The notes: generated by a model not told the origin, from the letters alone. Counted from the stretch's first letter, positions 1-7,476 are shown. The stretch: 14,284 nucleotides of DNA from Pseudomonadota bacterium (GCA_023396625.1 JAEWVY010000080.1:1-14284), one strand, 5' to 3'. A program made the numbers and translations.

Positions 1-593
1 TCCTGGTCGTGCGTGACGAAGATGCTGGTCACGTGCAAGTCGTCGTGCAAGCGGCGCAGCCAGCGCCGCAGTTCCTTGCGCACCTTGGCGTCCAACGCGC
101 CAAAGGGCTCGTCCAGCAGCAGCACCTTGGGTTCCACGGCCAGGGCGCGCGCCAGGGCGATGCGCTGGCGCTGTCCGCCTGAAAGCTGCGACGGGTAGCG
201 GTCGGCCAGCCAGTCGAGCTGCACCAGGTCCAGCAGCTCGTGCACCTTGGCCTTGATCCGGTCCTCGCTCGGGCGTTGGCTCCGGGGCTTGACGCGCAGA
301 CCGAAGGCCACGTTCTCGGCCACCGTCATGTGCCGGAACAGCGCGTAATGCTGGAACACAAAACCCACCTGGCGCTCGCGCACGTGCACCTCGGTCGTGT
401 CCTCGCCGCTGAACAGGATGTTTCCGTGGTCGGCGGTTTCCAGCCCGGCAATGATGCGCAGCAGCGTGGTCTTGCCACAGCCCGAGGGGCCCAGCAGGGC
501 CACGAGTTCGCCGGAGGCGATGTCCAGCGACACGTCACGCAGCGCGTGGAAGTCGCCAAACTGTTTGCCGACGTTGCGGATTTCGATGCTCAT
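1..593 (-). CDS. cysA: Sulfate/thiosulfate ABC transporter ATPase CysA (partial, C-terminus off the left edge)
   Basis: This is the ATP-hydrolysing subunit that powers sulfate/thiosulfate import by the CysUW permeases, on the cytoplasmic face of the inner membrane. The visible 197 codons hold a full nucleotide-binding core: Walker A GPSGCGKTT at residues 35-43, Q-loop at Gln81, signature LSGGQ at 137-141, Walker B LLLLDEP ending near 163, D-loop ALDA and the H-loop histidine at 195. The N-terminus (MSIEIRNVGKQFG) matches CysA proteins. Members are usually about 350-365 residues, so the C-terminal TOBE-like regulatory part lies outside the window. The ATG lies 8 bp after the cysW stop, which implies co-transcription. 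Specificity for sulfate comes mainly from context (sbp-cysU-cysW upstream), since the ATPase core alone is shared by many importers. The truncation is only the window edge. Confidence 0.95.
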   Translation of the reverse strand, partial: MSIEIRNVGKQFGDFHALRDVSLDIASGELVALLGPSGCGKTTLLRIIAGLETADHGNILFSGEDTTEVHVRERQVGFVFQHYALFRHMTVAENVAFGLRVKPRSQRPSEDRIKAKVHELLDLVQLDWLADRYPSQLSGGQRQRIALARALAVEPKVLLLDEPFGALDAKVRKELRRWLRRLHDDLHVTSIFVTHDQ

Positions 594-601
594 GATGTCC
601 T

Positions 602-1507
602 TCAGGGCGTGGGCCGCTCGGGCGGCAGATCGGCGGTGGCCTTCAGCTCGCGCTCATGGCGCCACTCCACCACCGACTTGATGACCAGCGTGACCAGGGC
701 CAGCAGCGCCAGCAGCGAGGCCACGGCAAAGGCGGCGACCGACTGGTATTCGTTGTACAGCACTTCCACGTGCAGCGGCATGGTGTTGGTCTGGCCGCGG
801 ATGTGGCCCGAGACCACCGACACCGCGCCGAACTCGCCCATGGCGCGGGCGTTGCACAGGATCACGCCGTAGATCAGGCCCCACTTGATGTTGGGCAGCG
901 TCACGTACCAGAAGGTCTGCCAGCCGCTGGCGCCCAGCACCTGCGCCGCCTGTTCCTCGTCGTTGCCCTGCGCCTGCATCAGCGGAATCAGTTCGCGTGC
1001 GATGAAGGGGAAGGTCACGAACACGGTGGCCAGCACGATGCCCGGCACGGCAAAGACGATCTTGACGTCGTGCGCCATCAGCCAGGGCCCCAGCCAGCCC
1101 TGCGCGCCGAAGATCAGCACGTAGATGAGCCCCGCCACCACGGGCGAAACGGAGAACGGCAAGTCCACCAGCGTGGTCAGGAATGTCTTGCCACGGAACT
1201 CGTACTTGGCAATGGCCCAGGCCGCCGCCACGCCGAACACCAGGTTCAAGGGCACGGCAATCGCGGCGGTGATGAGCGTCAGGCGGATGGAGGCCCAGGC
1301 GTCCGGCTCCTTGAGCGATTCCCAGTACACGTCCACGCCCTTGCGCAAGGCTTCGGCAAACACGGCCGCCAAAGGCAGCACCAGGAACAGGGCGATGAAC
1401 ACCAGCGCCACGCCAATGAGGCTGCGGCGCACCCATGCCGGCTCGGTGGTGGACGACGGCTGAGCGCGCGCTGCCTGGGTCAGGAGAGGATTCACTTGTG
1501 CGCTCAT
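602..1507 (-). CDS. cysW: Sulfate ABC transporter permease CysW
   Basis: One of the two inner-membrane permease subunits of the sulfate/thiosulfate importer, pairing with CysU and docking on CysA. It has 301 residues; E. coli CysW is about 290. A hydrophobic segment at about 29-50 is followed by several more membrane segments. The ABC-permease EAA loop, which contacts the ATPase, is visible at about 184-205 (EEQAAQVLGASGWQTF). The motif RAMGEFGAVSVVSGHI at about 221-236 is typical of CysW, and the first 25 residues are a polar cytoplasmic extension. The start ATG overlaps the cysU stop codon (ATGA, 4 bp) and has only a weak Shine-Dalgarno, so translation is probably coupled to cysU. The stop is TGA at 602-604. 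Confidence 0.95.
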   Translation of the reverse strand: MSAQVNPLLTQAARAQPSSTTEPAWVRRSLIGVALVFIALFLVLPLAAVFAEALRKGVDVYWESLKEPDAWASIRLTLITAAIAVPLNLVFGVAAAWAIAKYEFRGKTFLTTLVDLPFSVSPVVAGLIYVLIFGAQGWLGPWLMAHDVKIVFAVPGIVLATVFVTFPFIARELIPLMQAQGNDEEQAAQVLGASGWQTFWYVTLPNIKWGLIYGVILCNARAMGEFGAVSVVSGHIRGQTNTMPLHVEVLYNEYQSVAAFAVASLLALLALVTLVIKSVVEWRHERELKATADLPPERPTP

Positions 1508-2370
1508 CGTTTTTTCCAGGCTTGCAGGCCGTTGATGATCAGCAGCAGGACGAAGGAGATCAGCAGCAGCACCACGGCCACGGCGGTGGCGCCGGCGTAG
1601 TCGTACTGCTCCAGCTTGCCGATGATGATGAGGGGCGTGATTTCCGAGACCATGGGCATGTTGCCGGCGATGAAGATCACCGAGCCGTATTCCCCCACGG
1701 CACGGGCAAAGGCCATGGCAAAGCCTGTGAGCAGCGCCGGCGCGATGGACGGCAGGATCACCAGGGTGAAGGTCTGCCAGCGCGTGGCGCCCAGGCAGGT
1801 GGCGGCTTCCTCCAGTTCCTTCTCGGCGTCTTCCAGCACCGGCTGCACCGTGCGCACCACGAAGGGCAGGCCGATGAAGATCAGCGCGATCACCACGCCA
1901 TTGGGGTTGAACGCCAGCTTGATGCCGTGCGGCTCCAGGTACTGCCCGATCCAGCCGTTGCCCGCCAGCAGCGCGGTGAGCGAGATGCCGGCCACGGCCG
2001 TGGGCAGGGCAAACGGCAGGTCCACCAGGGCGTCCACGATTCTTTTGCCGGGGAAACGGTAGCGCACCAGCACCCAGGCCACCAGCAGCCCGAACACCGC
2101 GTTCACCAGCGCAGCCGCGAAGGAAGCGCCAAACGTGAGCCGGTACGAGGCCAGCACGCGCGGCGAACTCACGGCTTCCCAGAACTGCTCCAGGGTGAGC
2201 GTGAAGGTCTTGAACACCAGGGCCGACAGCGGGATCAACACGATCAACGCCAGGTAGAACAGCGTGTAGCCCAGCGTCAGGCGAAAGCCGGGCAGCACGC
2301 GCCGCGCGGGGCGTCGGGGCGCGGAGCGTCCTGCCGCGTGGCGCGGCGTGGAAAGAACGGCGGCTGTCAT
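1504..2370 (-). CDS. cysU: Sulfate ABC transporter permease CysU (CysT)
   Basis: The second inner-membrane permease subunit of the sulfate/thiosulfate importer. It has 288 residues against about 277 in E. coli, with an Arg-rich N-terminal extension before the first membrane segment at about 33-55. The EAA loop lies at about 187-207 (EEAATCLGATRWQTF), and the downstream motif FARAVGEYGSVIFIAGNMP at about 221-239 is characteristic of CysT/CysU. The last membrane segment is at about 262-282, ending in a short basic tail. The ATG directly abuts the TAA of the upstream binding-protein gene, with no spacer, and the stop overlaps the cysW ATG. The product is therefore made in step with its partners. 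The start at 2370 is supported by this abutment. Confidence 0.95.
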   Translation of the reverse strand: MTAAVLSTPRHAAGRSAPRRPARRVLPGFRLTLGYTLFYLALIVLIPLSALVFKTFTLTLEQFWEAVSSPRVLASYRLTFGASFAAALVNAVFGLLVAWVLVRYRFPGKRIVDALVDLPFALPTAVAGISLTALLAGNGWIGQYLEPHGIKLAFNPNGVVIALIFIGLPFVVRTVQPVLEDAEKELEEAATCLGATRWQTFTLVILPSIAPALLTGFAMAFARAVGEYGSVIFIAGNMPMVSEITPLIIIGKLEQYDYAGATAVAVVLLLISFVLLLIINGLQAWKKR

Positions 2371-3363
2371 TTACTTGACCGCGTACAGCTTGTCGAACTG
2401 ACCGTCGTCGTTGAAGTGCAGCTTCTGAGCCTCGGCCAGCGAACCGAAATAGTCGCTCACGCTGAACAACTGGATGGGCTTGAAGGTGGCGGCGTACTTC
2501 TTCAGGATGGCTGGCGAGCGCGGGCGCAGCGCGTGTTTGGCGGCGATCTCCTGCGCTTCGTCGGAATACAGGTAGTCGAGGTAGGCACGCGCCAGTTCGC
2601 CCGTGCCCTTCTGGGCCACGGTGCGCTCCACCACGGCCACCGGGTTCTCGGCCACGATGCTGCTGGAGGGGTGCACGGCGTCCACCTTGCCGGCGCCGAA
2701 TTCACGGTCCACCGACACCACTTCGGACTCGAAGGTCACCAGCACGTCGCCGATGTTGCGCTGCAGGAAGATGGTGGTGGCGTCGCGCCCACCCTTGGCC
2801 AGCACGGGCACGTTCTTGTACAGCTTGCCTACGAATTCGGCCGCTTGCGCGTCGGTGCCCCCCTTTTTGCGCACCGAGCCCCAGGCCGCCAGGTAGGCCA
2901 TGCGGCCGTTGCCGCCGGTCTTGGGGTTGACCACGATCACCTGCACGCCGGGGCGGATCAGGTCGTCCCAGTCCTTGATGCCCTTGGGGTTGCCCTGGCG
3001 CACCAGGAACAGCATGGTGGAGGTGGTGGGTGCGGCGTTGTGCGGGAAGCGTTTGGACCAGTCGGAGGCCACCACGCCGTTCTTGGCGAGGAAGTCCACA
3101 TCGGTGGTGGTGTTCATCGTCACCACATCGGCCTGCAGACCGTCGTTCACGGCACGGGCCTGGGCGCTGGAGCCGCCGTGAGCCTGATCGATCTTGATCG
3201 TCTTGCCCGTGAGCTTCTTGTAGTGCGCCACGAAGGCGGCGTTGTAGTCCTTGTAGAACTCCCGTGCCACGTCGTAGGACGCGTTCAGCAGTGTCTGGGC
3301 CGAGGCCAGCGAACCCAGGGACAGGGCGACGGCCCCGAGGGCCAGGCGAAGAGAGGTTTTCAT
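2371..3363 (-). CDS. sbp: Periplasmic sulfate/thiosulfate-type binding protein with an altered anion site
   Basis: The Sbp/CysP-family protein delivers an oxyanion to CysUWA from the periplasm. It has 330 residues, with a Sec signal peptide at 1-22 (cleavage after ASA) and family blocks AHGGSSAQA (61-69), VRQGNPKGIKDW (121-132), YLAAW (157-161) and YLDYLYSDEAQEIAAKHALRP near the C-terminus. The reading frame stays open upstream to 4008, but the signal peptide and the ATGA overlap with the hydrolase stop fix the start at 3363. Oddity: compared with classical Sbp, the SGG triplet that holds sulfate is GGN (150-152), the Ala contact is Gly192, and the ligand-contacting Trp is Phe211. The first contact serine (Ser65) is kept. 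Sulfate, thiosulfate or another oxyanion are all possible ligands. The family and its transporter role are secure; the ligand is not. The symbol sbp is provisional, as cysP would fit equally. Confidence 0.9.
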   Translation of the reverse strand: MKTSLRLALGAVALSLGSLASAQTLLNASYDVAREFYKDYNAAFVAHYKKLTGKTIKIDQAHGGSSAQARAVNDGLQADVVTMNTTTDVDFLAKNGVVASDWSKRFPHNAAPTTSTMLFLVRQGNPKGIKDWDDLIRPGVQVIVVNPKTGGNGRMAYLAAWGSVRKKGGTDAQAAEFVGKLYKNVPVLAKGGRDATTIFLQRNIGDVLVTFESEVVSVDREFGAGKVDAVHPSSSIVAENPVAVVERTVAQKGTGELARAYLDYLYSDEAQEIAAKHALRPRSPAILKKYAATFKPIQLFSVSDYFGSLAEAQKLHFNDDGQFDKLYAVK

Positions 3364-3953
3364 GCGGGTTCCAGGAATTGAAGGGGATCGGGTACCGACG
3401 GCGCGGGGTGAAAGCTCAAACCCGGCTCGCCCACCAGCGACTGCAGCAGTGCCAGGCCCAATGGCCATTCGCCGTGGCCGGAGTCCACGTTGATGTGGCC
3501 GGCGTCCTGGATGCGCACGAATTCGCTGCCCCAGGCGCGGGCGTAGGCGCCGGCCAGGCGAATGGGGCAGTACGGGTCGTTGCTGCTGGCCACCAGCACG
3601 TTGCGGTAGGGCAGCTTGTGGTAGGGCACGGGGGCAAAGTCGGCCAGCGCGCCGCGCCGCTCGGGGTCGGCCGGGGCCACCAGCAGCGCGCCCTGGATGC
3701 GGGCCACGGCCTCGGGCGGCAGATGCGTGGTGGCGATGCAGCCCAGGCTGTGCGCCGCAATCACCACCGGGCCGTCTTCGGCCAGGATGGTGTCGGCCAA
3801 TGCCTGCACCCAGGGCTGGCGCAGGGGCGAGAACCAGTTGTCCTGACGCACGCGTACGGCGTGGGTGAGCCGGTCGGCCCACAGGGTTTGCCAGTGGCCC
3901 GGTCCGGAGTCGCGCCAACCGGGGACGATGACGATGCGGGGGTGGGTTGCCAT
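3360..3953 (-). CDS. RBBP9/YdeN-family alpha/beta serine hydrolase
   Basis: A small cytosolic alpha/beta-hydrolase of 197 residues, the usual size for the RBBP9/YdeN family. The N-terminus IVIVPGWRDSGPGHWQ is the family's oxyanion-side motif. The nucleophile elbow AHSLG places Ser69; Asp126 (SSNDPYCP) and His153 (DAGHIN) complete a plausible triad. There is no signal peptide. I chose ATG 3953 (MATHP) because a longer start at 4019 would add 22 residues outside the family and run into the promoter region. It is the first gene of the sulfate-import operon, and its TGA overlaps the sbp ATG (ATGA), so the two are translationally coupled. The physiological substrate is unknown; the context suggests a sulfur-limitation role, perhaps on an ester or thioester, but this is inference. 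Confidence 0.88.
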   Translation of the reverse strand: MATHPRIVIVPGWRDSGPGHWQTLWADRLTHAVRVRQDNWFSPLRQPWVQALADTILAEDGPVVIAAHSLGCIATTHLPPEAVARIQGALLVAPADPERRGALADFAPVPYHKLPYRNVLVASSNDPYCPIRLAGAYARAWGSEFVRIQDAGHINVDSGHGEWPLGLALLQSLVGEPGLSFHPAPSVPDPLQFLEPA

Positions 3954-4022
3954 GGTGCGCTGGTGCGTGGAATGAATCGTGAAGACGACGCATTGTGCGA
4001 ACCAGCACTTAAAACTCAAACG

Positions 4023-4028
4023 ACTATA
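4023..4028 (-). promoter_or_regulatory. Candidate -10 element for the hydrolase-sbp-cysUWA operon
   Basis: On the minus strand this reads TATAGT (5 of 6 to the sigma-70 consensus), inside an AT-rich patch unusual for this genome. It lies about 70 bp before the hydrolase ATG, downstream of two dyads that could bind an activator. No good -35 is seen at the right distance, which is common for activator-dependent cys promoters. The assignment is by eye only. Confidence 0.4.
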
Positions 4029-4032
4029 TGGT

Positions 4033-4065
4033 TACTTGTTAAGTATCTTATGGAATATAGATTCC
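4033..4065. promoter_or_regulatory. Two dyads two helical turns apart; candidate LysR-type (CysB) binding region
   Basis: The first dyad (4033-4045) is TACTT-gtt-AAGTA, a perfect 5-bp interrupted palindrome with the T-N11-A layout typical of LysR-family sites. The second (4052-4065) is GGAAT-atag-ATTCC, also with perfect 5-bp arms. Their centres are about 19-20 bp apart, so they lie on the same face of the helix. They sit directly upstream of the candidate -10 of the sulfate operon. CysB is the LysR-family activator of sulfur-starvation genes, so it is the natural candidate. The region is shared with the divergent deacylase gene. Confidence 0.45.
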
Positions 4066-4090
4066 CGGGCTGAACCTGTCAGTGACAGTG

Positions 4091-4110
4091 AATTTGCATA
4101 TGCGCAATTT
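4091..4110. promoter_or_regulatory. Operator-like palindrome upstream of the D-aminoacylase gene
   Basis: The core is TTGC-N6-GCAA (4094-4107) around the perfect 8-bp palindrome GCATATGC (4096-4103). Outer matching bases (AA and TT) give 7 of 10 paired positions across the full 20 bp. It lies about 75-95 bp before the deacylase ATG and is separate from the CysB-like dyads. It could be the operator for a substrate-responsive regulator of the deacylase pair; no regulator gene is in the window. No clear sigma-70 promoter could be assigned on the plus strand. Confidence 0.35.
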
Positions 4111-4184
4111 ATTGTTGCAATGGACGAAACGCCCTCTACACTCCTGCCGAACGTCATCGCCACCCCATCCAGTCCGTTTGCCTC

Positions 4185-5642
4185 ATGCAACAGTCCCAGG
4201 AATTCTTCGACATTCTTATCAGCGGTGGCACCATCATCGATGGCACTCGGGCACCTCGGTATGACGCCGACATCGGGGTTCGCGAGGGTCGGATCGCTGC
4301 CGTCGGCAAGCTCGCTGGTTCTGCAGCACTTCAGACGATCTCGGCCCATGGTCGCATCGTCGCACCAGGCTTTATCGACGCGCACACGCACGACGACCAG
4401 GCACTGCTTGCGCAACCCGACATGCGTTACAAGGTTTCTCAAGGAGTGACCACGGTGATCGGCGGCAACTGCGGCATCAGTGCCGCGCCCTTGCGGGATG
4501 GACTGGATTTGCCCATGCCCCTGAATTTGCTCGACACGCCAGCAAGTGGCCGGTTCCCATCCTTTTCCGCCTACATCGACGCCGTTCGAGCCGCCCCACC
4601 CTCGGTCAACGTGGCCGCCATGGTGGGGCACACGACGTTGCGCGCATTGCATATGACAAGGCTGGACCGGCCTGCCAACCCTGTAGAGATTGCCGCCATG
4701 CGCCACGAAGTCGACCTTGCCTTGCAGGCCGGTGCGATTGGGCTGTCAACTGGGACCTTCTATCCACCTGCGGCCGCAGCAACAGCACAGGAGATTATCG
4801 AAATTGCTCGGCCTTTGTCGTCCCGAAAGGCGGTTTATGCCACGCACATGCGGGATGAATCCGACCAGGTCATCCAAGCCCTTGAGGAAACCTTCTCGAT
4901 CGGGCGTGAACTGGGCGTACCCGTCGTCCTATCTCATCACAAATTGCTCGGTCCGCAGAATTTCGGGAAATCCTCGCTCACCTTGCCCTTGATACAGCAC
5001 GCCATGAAGCACCAATGCGTGGCACTCGACTGCTATCCCTATACCGCAGGATCAACCATGATTCGCACCGATCGCGGCATGCTGGACAGTCGTGTATTGA
5101 TCGCGTCGAGTCAGCCTCACCCCGAATGTGCAGGCCGCGATCTGGCCGACATCGCCACCGAATGGGGTGTCACCCAGACCGAGGCCGCGCAACGCTTGCA
5201 GCCGGGCAGTGCCATCTATTTCATGATGGATGAACACGACGTTCAACGCATCATGGCCTTCGATGAGACCATGATTGGATCCGATGGGATACCCCTGGGC
5301 GAAAAACCCCACCCGCGGTTGTGGGGCACCTTCCCGCGGGTACTTGGGCACTACAGCCGCGACATCGGACTCTTCCCGCTGGAAACGGCGGTCTGGAAAA
5401 TGAGTGGTTTGACAGCCCGAAACTTCGGTCTGAAAGGCCGCGGCACCCTTGCCGTCGGAAATTATGCCGATGTGGTGATCTTTGACGCATCCTCGATATG
5501 CGACACCGCTACCTATGAAGAACCGACCCGCACAGCCCGGGGTATCGAATGCGTACTGGTCAACGGCGTTGTGACCTGGCGCAGCGGCCGTCACTGCGGG
5601 GCACGTTGCGGTCAGTTCATCACGCGGGTCGACACGCATTGA
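4185..5642 (+). CDS. dan: N-acyl-D-amino-acid deacylase (D-aminoacylase)
   Basis: A zinc-dependent amidohydrolase-superfamily enzyme that hydrolyses N-acyl-D-amino acids to free D-amino acid and a carboxylate (EC 3.5.1.81 type). Its 485 residues match the Alcaligenes A-6 enzyme in length and throughout. Visible ligands are His67 and His69 (HTHDD), Cys96 (GGNCGIS), His221 (ATHMRDE), His251 (SHHK) and the catalytic Asp367 (IGSDG). Other family blocks are GAIGLSTG (183-190), PHPRLWGTFPRVLGHY and the C-terminal GRGTLAVGNYADVVIFD. The family N-terminus (FDILISGGTIIDG) supports ATG 4185, although no strong Shine-Dalgarno precedes it. A peptide-type binding protein follows after 56 bp, probably in the same transcript. 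The A-6 enzyme prefers neutral D-amino acids including D-Met. Codon use is less GC-rich than in the flanking sulfur genes. The substrate is inferred. Confidence 0.93.
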   Translation: MQQSQEFFDILISGGTIIDGTRAPRYDADIGVREGRIAAVGKLAGSAALQTISAHGRIVAPGFIDAHTHDDQALLAQPDMRYKVSQGVTTVIGGNCGISAAPLRDGLDLPMPLNLLDTPASGRFPSFSAYIDAVRAAPPSVNVAAMVGHTTLRALHMTRLDRPANPVEIAAMRHEVDLALQAGAIGLSTGTFYPPAAAATAQEIIEIARPLSSRKAVYATHMRDESDQVIQALEETFSIGRELGVPVVLSHHKLLGPQNFGKSSLTLPLIQHAMKHQCVALDCYPYTAGSTMIRTDRGMLDSRVLIASSQPHPECAGRDLADIATEWGVTQTEAAQRLQPGSAIYFMMDEHDVQRIMAFDETMIGSDGIPLGEKPHPRLWGTFPRVLGHYSRDIGLFPLETAVWKMSGLTARNFGLKGRGTLAVGNYADVVIFDASSICDTATYEEPTRTARGIECVLVNGVVTWRSGRHCGARCGQFITRVDTH

Positions 5643-5698
5643 CCCGTCCTCTCGTTTCGGTAACCCTTGTGTACTTCACTTTTCCAAAGGCCTCGTCT

Positions 5699-7270
5699 AT
5701 GTTGAAAAAATTCGCCAGACCACTTCTCCTTGCCGCACTCGCGATGAGTTTCGGGGCGACTCCCGCAAAAACCCTCAGAGTGGCCAATCAGGGCGATGCT
5801 CTGTCGATGGACCCCCATTCGCTGGCGGAAGCAGTCCAGCTGGCGTTCACCGGCAATATCTACGAACCCCTGGCCGCGAACGGCAAGAACCTGGAACTGG
5901 TTCCCGCTTTGGCCACGCGCTGGACGCTGGTGAAGCCCACCGTATGGCGATTCGAACTGCGCAAAGGCGTCCGATTTCATGACGGGCGCCCCTTCAACGC
6001 AGATGACGTGGTGTTTTCGCTCAAGCGTGCCCAGGGAGAAGGCTCCGACATGAAGGCGCAGCTGGCGTCGGTTCGAGAAATTCGCAAGGTGAATGACTAC
6101 ACCGTTGATGTCGAAACCAATGGTGCCAACCCGATCCTTCCGAATCTGCTCGGCGCTGTCTACATGCTCAGCAAATCGTGGGCCGAGGAAAATGGTGCGC
6201 AACGTCCGGTAGACCGCCGCAAGGGCATCGAAAACACAGCCTCCTTCAAAGCCAACGGCACCGGACCCTACCGTCTGCGGGAACGTCAACCTGGTGTGCG
6301 CACCGTGTTGGACAGGCATCATCAATACTGGGGCAATGTGGAAGGCAACGTGACCGAGGTAGTCTTCCAGCCGATCAGTAACGACGCCACCCGCGTAGCG
6401 GCCCTTCTTTCCGGCGAAGTGGATGTGATCGATCCCCTGCCCTTGCAGGACGTGCCCCGGCTGCAGGCCAATCCGGCCTTGCGGGTCGCACAAGGCCCCG
6501 AATCGCGCATCATTTTTCTGGGGTTCGACCAGAAACGCGATGAACTGCTGTATTCCAGCGTCAAGGGCAAGAATCCGTTCAAGGACAAACGGGTTCGCCA
6601 GGCGTTCTATCAGGCCATCGATACCAACGCCATTATCGAAAAGGTGATGCGCAAGGCAGCTAGACCGGCGGGGCTGATGGTTGCCGAAGGCATGAACGGT
6701 TATGCGGCTGAACTGGACAAGCGCCTGCCGTTTGATCCGGCAGCCGCGCGCAAACTGTTGATCGACGCAGGTTACCCGGATGGTTTCGAGCTCACCATGA
6801 ACTGTCCCAATGACCGTTATGTGAACGACTCGTCCATCTGTCAAGCGGTGGCAGCGAACCTGTCTCGTATCGGCGTGAAGGTTCGGCTGCAGGCTGAGCC
6901 CAAGTCCTCGTATTTCCCGCGCGTACTCAAGCGCGACACCAGCTTTTTCATGGTGGGCTGGTCGCCCGCGGCATACGATGCCCACAATGCCCTTTTCGCG
7001 CTGATGTCCACCCCCAATGGGGCTCAGGGTCAGTGGAACATGGGCGCCTACAGCAATCCGAAAATCGATGCGCTCACCCAGGCAGCCCAGACTGAAACCA
7101 ATCTGACCAAGCGCACGAAGATGATGCAGGAGGCACTGGTGCTTCACCGCGATGACATCGGCCACATCCCCCTGCACCAGCAGGCTCTTGCCTGGGGTGT
7201 GCGCGCCAATGTAGACATCTTCCAACGTGCTGACAACTACATGTTCTTCAAGTGGGCAACGGTGCGTTGA
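5699..7270 (+). CDS. DppA/OppA-type ABC transporter solute-binding protein (SBP family 5)
   Basis: A periplasmic binding protein for peptides or related amide compounds, of 523 residues. The frame is open further upstream, but the signal peptide MLKKFARPLLLAALAMSFGATPA (1-23, no lipobox cysteine) and an AAAGG about 8 bp before the ATG set the start at 5699. Family landmarks are the mature N-terminus TLRVANQGDALSMDPH, the block WRFELRKGVRFHDGRPF with ADDVVFSLKR (83-110), NGTGPYRL, and FKDKRVRQAFYQAID in the second lobe. It ends in FFKWATVR. Standing 56 bp after the deacylase, it probably brings the deacylase substrate or peptides carrying D-residues to a permease. No dppB/C/D/F-like genes follow: the next gene converges from the other strand. 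It must therefore use a permease encoded elsewhere or be a stranded remnant. The protein itself looks intact. Confidence 0.93.
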   Translation: MLKKFARPLLLAALAMSFGATPAKTLRVANQGDALSMDPHSLAEAVQLAFTGNIYEPLAANGKNLELVPALATRWTLVKPTVWRFELRKGVRFHDGRPFNADDVVFSLKRAQGEGSDMKAQLASVREIRKVNDYTVDVETNGANPILPNLLGAVYMLSKSWAEENGAQRPVDRRKGIENTASFKANGTGPYRLRERQPGVRTVLDRHHQYWGNVEGNVTEVVFQPISNDATRVAALLSGEVDVIDPLPLQDVPRLQANPALRVAQGPESRIIFLGFDQKRDELLYSSVKGKNPFKDKRVRQAFYQAIDTNAIIEKVMRKAARPAGLMVAEGMNGYAAELDKRLPFDPAAARKLLIDAGYPDGFELTMNCPNDRYVNDSSICQAVAANLSRIGVKVRLQAEPKSSYFPRVLKRDTSFFMVGWSPAAYDAHNALFALMSTPNGAQGQWNMGAYSNPKIDALTQAAQTETNLTKRTKMMQEALVLHRDDIGHIPLHQQALAWGVRANVDIFQRADNYMFFKWATVR

Positions 7271-7373
7271 AAAACAGAAATGCGGGCCGTCATAGGCTCG
7301 CCAAGTGTCGCAGGTCCACCCGGAGAATCTGTCTGCCGATATCTGGTTGAGATGTGTACAGCATGGCAGCCGC

Positions 7374-7413
7374 CTCCGTGCGTGAAGCCGCAACGGCGGT
7401 TTTACGCACGGAG
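7374..7413. repeat. Perfect 10-bp inverted repeat with nested inner stem (possible dispersed palindromic repeat)
   Basis: CTCCGTGCGT (7374-7383) and ACGCACGGAG (7404-7413) pair perfectly. The 20-base loop holds a further CCGC/GCGG stem, giving a two-tier hairpin of 40 bases. It lies in the 231-base gap between the 3' ends of the peptide-binding protein (7270) and ssuF (7502). No T-run flanks it, so it is not a textbook terminator; a REP/MITE-like dispersed element or a transcript-end stabiliser are alternatives. I see no credible gene elsewhere in 7271-7501. Confidence 0.6.
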
Positions 7414-7476
7414 CCAAATTTCTGAAAATACGTGTGCTGATGACTCCCAACGGCAGCTGTGCAAAGAGCGCATGTC

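Noticed and set aside
1435..3381. Very long plus-strand open frame opposite cysU/cysW and sbp
   Set aside because: It is antisense to well-supported genes, and its translation is rich in His, Gln, Gly and Arg with no domain, as expected for a shadow frame in GC-rich DNA.
3364..4008. In-frame upstream extension of sbp by 215 codons
   Set aside because: It lies over the hydrolase in another frame, and the Sec signal peptide at 3363 and the ATGA overlap mark the true start.
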